Shown here piece by piece: positions 57,322 to 64,000 of a stretch of 64,000 nucleotides of DNA. Below the pieces are notes generated by a model. It was given only the letters and a program-made list of their open reading frames with translations, was not told the DNA's origin and made no database searches. A program made the position numbers and the translations under genes. The first letter of the stretch is position 1. Every line of letters starts with the position of its first letter. The DNA comes from Caballeronia sp. SL2Y3 (GTDB lineage Bacteria > Pseudomonadota > Gammaproteobacteria > Burkholderiales > Burkholderiaceae), in the NCBI RefSeq assembly GCF_022879575.1, contig NZ_CP084261.1, forward strand, positions 372,001 to 436,000, written 5' to 3'.

Positions 57322-57336
57322 GCTGTCGCTACGCAT

Positions 57337-57362
57337 GAACGAGCGCCCGCAGGCGCTCGTTC
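57337..57362. terminator. Bidirectional stem-loop terminator
   Basis: A perfect 11-bp stem (GAACGAGCGCC at 57337-57347, GGCGCTCGTTC at 57352-57362) with a CGCA loop separates convergent genes. Confidence 0.75.
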
Positions 57363-57390
57363 GAATCAACGGCTCGTTGATTCACGCGGC

Positions 57391-57669
57391 TTAGTGCGTG
57401 ACGTGCAGGCCGTTCGCCTCGCCGTTGTGGAATTCGACGTGCGGGTTGCCCGGCGCTGCGTCGTGACGGGCGATTTCTTCCTGGCGCTTGTGTTCTTCAC
57501 GCGCCAGATGCGCTTCGCGTTCGTTGCGGGCATCGCGCTCGCGTGCCTCATCGACGCGCTCGCGATGCTCCTTGCGCTCAAGTCGCAGATGGCGCTCGGC
57601 TTCGTGTGACTTGGCGAATGCACCCGCCGACAGGCAGGCGATGAGAGCAGCAGCAAACAGCTTTTTCAT
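57391..57669 (-). CDS. Small secreted charged protein
   Basis: A 92-residue exported protein with a clear signal peptide (MKKLFAAALIACLSAGAFA) and a highly charged, probably coiled-coil body rich in Glu, Arg and His (ERKEHRERVDEARERDARNE). No family recognised. ATG 57669 is chosen because it starts the signal peptide. The histidine-rich end (HVEFHNGEANGLHVTH) could bind metal; that is inference. Confidence 0.72.
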   Translation of the reverse strand: MKKLFAAALIACLSAGAFAKSHEAERHLRLERKEHRERVDEARERDARNEREAHLAREEHKRQEEIARHDAAPGNPHVEFHNGEANGLHVTH

Positions 57670-58133
57670 GTCGAACTTCCTTGCTTTGAACATGCAGACC
57701 GGATGATCTGCCATGCCCAACCAACGTTCGCGTTGGTCACGCGTTGACGCTTGTTGCTTTGCTGTAAGGACATTCAACAATCTTTCGCAGATCGGCGATA
57801 AGTCGATGCGGCGTATGTAAGCAACGCATCCTTAACGGGGCATGAAGTAAGGGATGCGAATCAATGAACGGAGTGCTGCATATCACACCGCGCGTTTCCG
57901 GAAACTTTGGCCGATGCATGCTAGATATCGTGCGCGAAATTGCGGGTCCTCGTCTTTACATTTCGTAATCGCAAGACTTTAATCAACGAGCGGACGAACG
58001 CGTCCGTCATCGCAATCCGCTTCCTCTCCGATGCGTGGCGTCGGTGGCGCGCGAAGCGGAATTCTTGCGCTTTCACGTTCCAGATGGCAGGTCGGGCACG
58101 TCGCGGCGCGCTTCTCATGCAGCGAGGTCATCC
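57670..58133. other. Intergenic region before the FAD oxidase gene
   Basis: About 460 bases without a credible gene, less GC-rich than its neighbours. It holds promoters for the divergent secreted protein and FAD oxidase genes. No operator, tRNA or repeat could be recognised. Confidence 0.4.
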
Positions 58134-59519
58134 ATGATCAACTTCCCGGTCGACGCAATCGATACGCTCAAGTCCGCCGTGCGCGGCAAGGTCATTTCGC
58201 CCACGGACTCCGACTACGACGAAGCACGCAAGGTATGGAACGCTACGATCGACAGGCGCCCGGCGCTCATCGTGCGTTGCGCAGGAACGGCCGACGTGCT
58301 CGCGGCGCTCGGTTTCGCGCGCGAACACGGCGCGCTGCTTTCCATACGCGGCGGCGCGCACAATATCGCGGGCAGCGCCGTGAGCGACGATGCACTCATG
58401 ATCGACCTGTCCGCGATGAAGTCGGTGCGCATCGATCCGCAAGCGAAACGCGCCTATGTCGAGCCGGGCGCGCTGCTTTCCGACTTCGATCACGAAGCAC
58501 AGGCCTTCGGTCTCGCGACGCCGCTTGGCATCAACTCGACGACGGGTGTGGCAGGGCTCACGCTAGGCGGCGGCTTCGGATGGATCAGCCGCAAATATGG
58601 CGTGACGGTGGACAATCTCGTCGCCGCTGACATCGTGACGGCGGACGGCAAGTGGCGCCGCGTCTGCGCTGAATCCGAGCCGGATCTTTTTTGGGCGCTG
58701 CGCGGCGGCGGAGGCAATTTCGGCATCGTGACGATGTTCGAATTCCGCCTGCATGAAGTGGGGCCGCAGATCTATGGCGGGCTCGTCGTGTATCCGCTCG
58801 AACAGGCGGATCAGGTGTTGCCGAAGTATCGCGCGTTCATCGCCGATGCGCCGGACGACCTGACGGTATGGGCGGTCATGCGCTTGGCGCCCCCACTACC
58901 GTTCCTGCCGGCCGACGTGCACGGCAAGCCCGTCATTGCGCTCGCGTGCTGCTATATCGGTGATGTCGGGCGTGGGCCCGAGGCGTTGCAGGCCGTGCGT
59001 GAATTCGGCACGCCGTATGGCGAGCACCTCGGCCCGATGCCTTTCACCGCGTGGCAGAAGGCGTTCGATCCGCTGCTGACACCCGGCGCGCGCAACTATT
59101 GGAAGTCTCATAACTTCGCCGCGCTCAACGACGAGACGTTGCGCATTCTCACGGATGCCGTGAAGGCGTTGCCGTCGCCGCATTGCGAGATCTTCATCGG
59201 CGCGATGGCCGGCCAGACGAACCGCGTTCCCTCGAATGCGACCGCTTACGCGAATCGCGATTCGGTGTTCACCATCAACATACACGGTCGCTGGACCGAA
59301 GCGGCGGACGACGACGCCTGCACGCAATGGGCGCGCGACATGTTCGCCGCGCTGACGCCGCATGCGCTGGGGAGCGTCTACGTGAACTTCCTGGCGGGCG
59401 ACGAGGGCGATCGCGTGAAAGCGGCCTATGGACCGAATTACGAGCGGCTCGCAGAAGTGAAGCGCCGTTACGATCCGGAGAACGTGTTCCGCAGCAATCA
59501 GAACATCCAGCCTGCTTAG
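58134..59519 (+). CDS. FAD-linked oxidase (berberine-bridge-enzyme-like)
   Basis: A 461-residue oxidoreductase of the FAD-binding 4 / BBE family. The FAD-linking histidine is in RGGAHNIAGSAV. The second attachment cysteine of bicovalent enzymes is replaced in GINSTTGVAGLTLGGGFGW, so FAD is probably linked through histidine only. The C-terminal BBE segment NYERLAEVKRRYDPENVFR is intact. Substrates in this family are sugars, alcohols or alkaloids. ATG 58134 follows GAGGT by five bases. Confidence 0.9.
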   Translation: MINFPVDAIDTLKSAVRGKVISPTDSDYDEARKVWNATIDRRPALIVRCAGTADVLAALGFAREHGALLSIRGGAHNIAGSAVSDDALMIDLSAMKSVRIDPQAKRAYVEPGALLSDFDHEAQAFGLATPLGINSTTGVAGLTLGGGFGWISRKYGVTVDNLVAADIVTADGKWRRVCAESEPDLFWALRGGGGNFGIVTMFEFRLHEVGPQIYGGLVVYPLEQADQVLPKYRAFIADAPDDLTVWAVMRLAPPLPFLPADVHGKPVIALACCYIGDVGRGPEALQAVREFGTPYGEHLGPMPFTAWQKAFDPLLTPGARNYWKSHNFAALNDETLRILTDAVKALPSPHCEIFIGAMAGQTNRVPSNATAYANRDSVFTINIHGRWTEAADDDACTQWARDMFAALTPHALGSVYVNFLAGDEGDRVKAAYGPNYERLAEVKRRYDPENVFRSNQNIQPA

Positions 59520-59562
59520 AGGTCGGCGCGGTCGGCGCGCGCCGCACGTCGTTCATCGACGC

Positions 59563-59904
59563 TCATCGACGTTCCACGTGGCGCTGCGCGCGCGGGGCGC
59601 CGTTGCCGCTGTCGTCATAAACGAGCATGCGTGTTTCGCTGCTCAAGCTCGCTTGCAACATGCCGAGGAATCTTGCGTCCACGGCAAGACGCAATCGATT
59701 GAAGCGATGCTGCTGCCTCGCCTGTTCGAGGAAAGTCGCAATGGCTCGAGCGAATGTCTCGCGGTCTTTTTCGCTTGCCCCGCTTCGCGTTGGACCGGCA
59801 TTCCTGATGTCCTCGACTTGCTGAAGATCGACCTTGAGTCCGCGCGTTTCGAAGATGCGGGCGCGATGCTCGTCGGCGGCAAGAACCCACGTGATGGCGG
59901 TCAT
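59563..59904 (-). CDS. Host-attachment family protein
   Basis: A 113-residue protein resembling the family annotated as required for attachment to host cells (ITWVLAADEHRARIFETRG start, DRETFARAIATFLEQAR middle, LAVDARFLGMLQASLS end). Its biochemical role is unknown. It lacks a signal peptide. It converges on the FAD oxidase gene. Confidence 0.72.
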   Translation of the reverse strand: MTAITWVLAADEHRARIFETRGLKVDLQQVEDIRNAGPTRSGASEKDRETFARAIATFLEQARQQHRFNRLRLAVDARFLGMLQASLSSETRMLVYDDSGNGAPRAQRHVERR

Positions 59905-60299
59905 GATGCTTCCTCCTGTTCGCCCGGCTTCGAGCGACGCTCGCGCCATTGTGCGCCGATTCGCGGCGCTCAACAGCCCGGCGTGCTGTGGCGTTGCAGC
60001 ATGGAAGCGGTCTTTACGAAGCGTTCACGCAAGGGGAACGCCCCGTGCGGACAATGCGGCGCTTGTCCGCTGCGCGCTGCTGCGCTGCGGTATGGGTCGC
60101 GCAAGAAATCGCGATACAGCGGACGCGCTCGCCTGTCGATGACCGTCGGACACGTTCATGTGGCCATCGGCACGATGCTTGAGCGATGCTTCGACAACGC
60201 GACACGCGCAATCCGAAAGCACAGTATCGGCAATGGTGCCCATACCCACCGGAAAGGGCGATAACGCTTCTGGCAGATCACACCGCTGCCCTCACATTC
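59905..60299. other. Intergenic region with no supported gene
   Basis: About 395 bases. A plus-strand frame from 60001 to 60264 contains CGQCGACP, a cysteine pattern, but the remainder is not protein-like and no ribosome-binding site is evident. I could not assign function to this stretch. Confidence 0.4.
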
Positions 60300-60986
60300 T
60301 CACGTTTCGCTCCACATGCGCAGCAGGTTGTGATAGCAGCCAACGAGCGAGCGCTTCGCTGCTTCGTCGCCGTTCGTCGCATTGAGACGCTGTATCGAGT
60401 TGTCGAGATCGAAAAGCAACGCGCGTTGCGCATCGTCGCGTACGAGGCTCTGCGCCCAGAAGAAGCTCGATACGCGCGCGCCGCGCGTGACAGGACGCAC
60501 CTGATGCAGGCTCGTTGCCGGATACACGATGGCGTGACCCGCGGGCAGCTTCACTTCCTGCACGCCGTACGTGTCTTCGATGACGAGTTCCCCGCCGTCG
60601 TAGTCTTCAGGGCGCGAAAGGAAGAGCGTGATCGATACATCCGTACGCACGCGGGCTCCATGGCCCGGCACGATGCGAATGGCGCCATCGACGTGACTGC
60701 CGAAATGCATGCCGCCTTCATAGCGATTGAAAAGCGGCGGATACACGCGGTTCGGCAGCACCGCGCTGATGAAAAGCGGATGACGTTCGAGCGCCCCGAC
60801 GATCACATCGCCCATTTCGCGGGCAATGGCGGAGCCTTCGGCAATCTGTTGGTTCCGCTTGACGGGCGCGCCTTGATAACCCGCGGTGGCGCGGCCGTCG
60901 ACCCATGAGTCGGTGTCGGCTTCGAGGCGCGAGCGCATGGCGGCGGCGTCTTCGGCGCTCAGGACGCCGGGTATCGAAAGAATCAT
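60300..60986 (-). CDS. PiuC-like Fe(II)/2-oxoglutarate-dependent hydroxylase
   Basis: A 228-residue PKHD-type oxygenase of the PiuC/YbiX family. The iron ligands are the His and Asp in GSHVDGAIR and the later His in [13 protein letters not shown]; the 2-oxoglutarate arginine is a few residues after that ([10 protein letters not shown]). These genes accompany iron-siderophore receptors. It follows the TonB receptor by 76 bases and should share its Fur-controlled promoter. Confidence 0.92.
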   Translation of the reverse strand: MILSIPGVLSAEDAAAMRSRLEADTDSWVDGRATAGYQGAPVKRNQQIAEGSAIAREMGDVIVGALERHPLFISAVLPNRVYPPLFNRYEGGMHFGSHVDGAIRIVPGHGARVRTDVSITLFLSRPEDYDGGELVIEDTYGVQEVKLPAGHAIVYPATSLHQVRPVTRGARVSSFFWAQSLVRDDAQRALLFDLDNSIQRLNATNGDEAAKRSLVGCYHNLLRMWSET

Positions 60987-61062
60987 GGCATGGCTCGGTG
61001 ATGTCGCTGCGCGCGCCGCGCTCAAACGGCGCGCGCTTCAGATGCTTCAAGTCAAAGGTGCA

Positions 61063-63327
61063 TCAGCGGAAGCGGTAGTTCAACGTCGCGAGGAACGTGC
61101 GGCCAAGGCCCGGCACCGCGCGTCCGCCGTCGGACGGGATCAGGGCATCGTAGTACTTCTTGTCGGTCAGGTTCACCACGTTGAGTTGAATATCGTAGCG
61201 TTTCTGATGATACGCGGCCATTGCATCCCATCGCGTGTAGCCGCCGACCTGCACGAGGTTGTTGTTGGCCGCATAGCGCGACGACACATACGATGGACCG
61301 CCGCCGAATTCCCAGTTCGGCGTGACGTTATATGTGGACCAGAGCGTGAGCATGTGATGCGGCGTGTTGGCGAGCGTGTGGCCGGTGGTGCCGTCGAGCG
61401 CCTTCTGCACGGTGCCGTCCATGTAGGTATAGCCGCCGAACACCTGCCACTTGTTCGTGAGGTGGCCGGCAAGACCGAGCTGATAGCCGCGCACGCGCAC
61501 ATCGCCATCGAGCGTATATTCGCCGGTCGAGACCTGCGTGCGCGCGTTGGTTTTCTCGATGTTGAAAAGCGACTGCGTCACCGAAAGCCCGCCGTTCAAC
61601 AGATCCCACTTCGAGCCGATCTCGTACGAGCGATTCTTCTCGGGCGGCGTGTTCTGCTGATTGTTGGTGAGCGTAAGCGCCTCTAGCGACGGATTGAACG
61701 ACGTGCCATACGACACGTAATACGACTGCCATTCGCTCGGCTGCCACACGACGCCGGTGCGCACGCTCGTGAAATAGTTCGTCTGCGTGGCATAACGCGG
61801 TGCATTGATCGAGTTATGAATCGATGCTTCATAGCGGTCCCAGCGCACCCCGCCGATCCATTTCCAGTGTTCGCCGAACGAGATGGTGTCGTTAAGGTAG
61901 AGCCCGATGCCGTTCGCGCTGGATTCGGCGAGATTGGTAGCGACCTCGCGATAATTCGACGGACGCGTCGCATAGGTCGGATTGACGAGCGGCACGATCG
62001 CAAGCGTATTGGACGGCAGGCCGGGCGTCGTCGCGGTGAAGCTCTGGTTGCTGTAAGTCTCGTGGCTCAGATCGACGCCGACGAGCATGTCGTGCTTGAG
62101 GAAGCCCGTCGAGAACTTGCCTTCGAAATCGGTCGTGTTGTAGACCGAGTGATCGTTGATGTTGCGATCCTTGCCTTGCAGCCGCACGTAGAGCGAGGAG
62201 AGCGGCAGCGTCGTGTAGTTCCCGTTCGTCAGTGCAGGGGATGTGCCGAGCGGTCCAGTCAGCACGGCGGCTGCGTTCGTCGCGCGCGCTTCGGTGCTGT
62301 AGTGACTGAATTGCGTCTGATTGCGCAGCGTGAAGACATCGTTGAAGCGATGCTCCACGCGCGCGTTGAGCGTTTGCACGTCCTGAATCGTGCGGTCGTC
62401 GGTGAAGCCATAGAAGGTCTTCGTATCGACCGGTGCGGGATGCCCGTTCAATGGCGGAATGCCGTAGTCGGGCTGATCGCGGTTGTGCTGAATGAGCGCG
62501 GATAGCGTCACCTGCGTCGGCGTGCCGATGCCGAACTTCACTTCCGGCGCGACGCCATAGTCCTTGCTCTTCATCTGATCGCGGGTCGAGCCGAGGTCCT
62601 GACCGAACGCGTTGATGCGGAACGCGGAAGTCTCGGTCATCGGCTGATTGATGTCGACGGTCGTGCGGTAGCGGTCGTGCGTGCCCGCTTGCACGGACAC
62701 ATCGGCGCGCGGCTTCAACTCCGGCTGCTTGCTCACCTGATTGATGACACCGCCTGTCGAGCCACGCCCGAAGTACAGCGACGACGGCCCGTACAGCACA
62801 TCGATGGATTCGAGGTTGAACGTATCGCGATAGTACTGGCCGCGGTCGCGAAAGCCGTCGAGATAAATATCGGTGCGCGCGGTAAAGCCGCGCAGATTGA
62901 TGTTGTTGCCGATCTGGCCGCCTTCCGCTGCGCCGAGCGTGACGCCCGGCACGTTGCGCAGCGCATCGGAGAACGAGCTCACCGCCTGCGATTGCAGAAC
63001 CGCTTTCGGCACGACGACGACTGCTTGCGGAATGTCGCGCAAGGCGGTGGGCACTTTCGCACCGACGCTCGATACTTCCGGCTGGAAGTCGCGCGACGTG
63101 TCGCTTTGCCCCGTCACCTTGACTGCGGGCAGGGCGGCGGTTTCGGGCGCGGCCGCAGCGGCATCTGCGTTCACGCTTGCGGCGCCGCTGGTCGTGTCCG
63201 CCGAGCCGCTCTGAACGGAGGAGGCGGCTCGTGTGTTCTCTGCTGCCGTTTGCGCGTAGAGCGGCGTGGCCATCGGCACGGTTGCCACAGTGACCAAAGC
63301 CGCGGCGAGCGGCGTTTTCCTCAGCAT
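61063..63327 (-). CDS. TonB-dependent siderophore receptor (Fiu/PiuA type)
   Basis: A 754-residue outer-membrane receptor for ferric catecholate-type siderophores. A signal peptide covers about 1-26 (cleavage after LYA). An Ala/Thr/Ser-rich spacer precedes the plug domain (about 80-215; DIPQAVVVVPKAVLQSQ, NLRGFTARTDIYLDG, STGGVINQVSK). A barrel of over 500 residues ends LATLNYRFR. ATG 63327 follows GGGGAACG. The Fur box lies about 100 bases upstream. Confidence 0.94.
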   Translation of the reverse strand: MLRKTPLAAALVTVATVPMATPLYAQTAAENTRAASSVQSGSADTTSGAASVNADAAAAAPETAALPAVKVTGQSDTSRDFQPEVSSVGAKVPTALRDIPQAVVVVPKAVLQSQAVSSFSDALRNVPGVTLGAAEGGQIGNNINLRGFTARTDIYLDGFRDRGQYYRDTFNLESIDVLYGPSSLYFGRGSTGGVINQVSKQPELKPRADVSVQAGTHDRYRTTVDINQPMTETSAFRINAFGQDLGSTRDQMKSKDYGVAPEVKFGIGTPTQVTLSALIQHNRDQPDYGIPPLNGHPAPVDTKTFYGFTDDRTIQDVQTLNARVEHRFNDVFTLRNQTQFSHYSTEARATNAAAVLTGPLGTSPALTNGNYTTLPLSSLYVRLQGKDRNINDHSVYNTTDFEGKFSTGFLKHDMLVGVDLSHETYSNQSFTATTPGLPSNTLAIVPLVNPTYATRPSNYREVATNLAESSANGIGLYLNDTISFGEHWKWIGGVRWDRYEASIHNSINAPRYATQTNYFTSVRTGVVWQPSEWQSYYVSYGTSFNPSLEALTLTNNQQNTPPEKNRSYEIGSKWDLLNGGLSVTQSLFNIEKTNARTQVSTGEYTLDGDVRVRGYQLGLAGHLTNKWQVFGGYTYMDGTVQKALDGTTGHTLANTPHHMLTLWSTYNVTPNWEFGGGPSYVSSRYAANNNLVQVGGYTRWDAMAAYHQKRYDIQLNVVNLTDKKYYDALIPSDGGRAVPGLGRTFLATLNYRFR

Positions 63328-63421
63328 ATCGTTCCCCGATATTTTGTTAGTAAGTTCGGATCGACGATGGACGTCTGTCCGTTCGTCATATGTCATCTGC
63401 ATCCGACGCACGCGGGTGCTA

Positions 63422-63440
63422 AATGAGAATCAGTATCATT
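63422..63440. promoter_or_regulatory. Fur box upstream of the TonB receptor
   Basis: AATGAGAATCAGTATCATT contains the 7-1-7 palindrome TGAGAAT-C-AGTATCA, with one symmetric mismatch per half compared with the TGATAAT/ATTATCA consensus. It lies 95 bases upstream of the receptor start and should repress the receptor-piuC operon when iron is replete. Confidence 0.85.
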
Positions 63441-63721
63441 ACATAAAATGACAAGTGTTTGTAAGTACCCGTTTCGATTCCGAGGCGTTGGCATCGCGGC
63501 GGCTTTCGCATATTGGATGCACCATTCAATGCACAGAATGCACTTGCATAGAGCATCACGGCACAAGAAGCACCAACATGGGTGCGGCTGCTTTACGCGA
63601 GATTGAATCAGCTGCACCGTCCGAAGGCGTCTGCACCGCTTTCGCGCAGGCAGTGCACAGTGAACGCGCGGTTGGCCCGGATATTGCACTTGTCGCCGCT
63701 TTTTTCGGGACGTCAGTCGAC

Positions 63722-64000
63722 ATGCAGGCACTTCAATCCGGTACCGACACCCTGTTTCTACTGCTGGGCGCCGCCATGGTGCTGGCCATGCACGCGGGCT
63801 TCGCGTTTCTCGAATTGGGGACGGTCAGGCGCGAGAATCAGGTGAACGCGCTGGTCAAGATCCTCGTGGACTTCGCGGTATCCACCCTCGCGTACTTCTT
63901 CATCGGCTACAACATTGCATACGGCGTGCAGTTCATGCATGGGGCCGACGTCCTCGCGCAGCACAACGGCTACGCGCTCGTGCGCTTCTTCTTCCTCTTG
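63722..64000 (+). CDS. Ammonium transporter (3' end outside the window)
   Basis: The first 93 residues of an Amt/MEP ammonium channel. The blocks TLFLLLGAAMVLAMHAGFAF and LGTVRRENQVNALVKILVDF are family hallmarks, and FAVSTLAYFFIGYNIAYGV forms the next helix. ATG 63722 gives the normal family start (MQALQSG); an upstream ATG at 63578 stays in frame and would add 48 non-conserved residues. The end runs off the right edge. Confidence 0.92.
   Translation, partial: MQALQSGTDTLFLLLGAAMVLAMHAGFAFLELGTVRRENQVNALVKILVDFAVSTLAYFFIGYNIAYGVQFMHGADVLAQHNGYALVRFFFLL

Noticed and set aside
60001..60264. Plus-strand frame with CGQCGACP, suggestive of a small iron-sulphur protein
   Set aside because: Only the one cysteine cluster is suggestive; the rest is Arg-rich, there is no ribosome-binding site and several other frames are open over the same bases.
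63578..63721. Longer ammonium transporter starting at ATG 63578
   Set aside because: The added 48 residues are not like Amt N-termini; MQALQSGTDTLF at 63722 matches the usual family start.

Overview
The window is high-GC bacterial chromosome of Burkholderiaceae type, most like Burkholderia, Paraburkholderia or Caballeronia. The evidence is gene content and protein style: pcaH beside divergent pcaQ, a histidine pathway running through formiminoglutamate deiminase, two DUF4148 secreted proteins, a DUF937/OmpA protein and paired Hsp20s. This is inference from family recognition; no database search was run. I saw no rRNA, tRNA, CRISPR array, prophage or intact insertion sequence.

Layout. 0-2 kb: pcaH (cut by the window edge) diverges from its LysR activator pcaQ. 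2-7.3 kb: a single-domain response regulator, a PlsC-type acyltransferase, a prolyl iminopeptidase, an EAL phosphodiesterase, an unknown gene and a FeeM-type N-acyl amino acid synthase. 7.5-10.5 kb: a large membrane-bound PAS-GGDEF-EAL protein. 10.7-13.8 kb: hutU-hutI. 13.8-20 kb: envelope and stress genes, a LysR regulator and a YbdG-type mechanosensitive channel. 20.1-29.3 kb: a tightly coupled peptide-scavenging operon (RpiR regulator, isoaspartyl peptidase, GsiABCD-like importer, DmpA-type and DppA-type peptidases). 29.3-30.6 kb: crcB and a GNAT acetyltransferase. 30.8-35.8 kb: hutH-hutC-hutD-hutF-hutG.

36-41 kb: DUF4148 protein, CDP-diacylglycerol hydrolase, YjbQ, a BON/NfeD/slipin operon and an AhpD-like protein. 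41-46.4 kb: an omega-amino-acid:pyruvate aminotransferase divergent from a MocR regulator, an orphan amino-acid-binding protein and two Hsp20 genes. 46.6-51 kb: ketopantoate reductase-like protein, MazG-like hydrolase, acyl-CoA dehydrogenase and small proteins. 51-55.5 kb: a gene-poor stretch around an unusual single ORF that joins the secretion domain of a two-partner exoprotein (TpsA) to the barrel end of its transporter (TpsB), then a phosphopantetheinyl transferase. 55.5-59.9 kb: YgjP-like peptidase, YdjM-like protein, LEA2 lipoprotein, FAD oxidase and a host-attachment-family protein. 60.3-63.5 kb: a PiuC-like oxygenase and a TonB siderophore receptor under a Fur box. The last bases start an ammonium transporter.

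How parts work together. Histidine degradation is complete (HutH, HutU, HutI, HutF, HutG) but its genes lie in two clusters about 17 kb apart. Both clusters carry the same palindromic operator, so the HutC encoded in the second cluster probably represses both. The block between them is dominated by peptide and isopeptide uptake and cleavage, whose products would feed the same amino-acid catabolism.

The items most worth a second look are the TpsA-TpsB fusion at 52.1-54.2 kb, the split hut regulon, the extended iaaA-gsi-dmpA-dppA operon, the heptanucleotide repeat at 47.6 kb and the repeat-rich MocR promoter at 42.6 kb.
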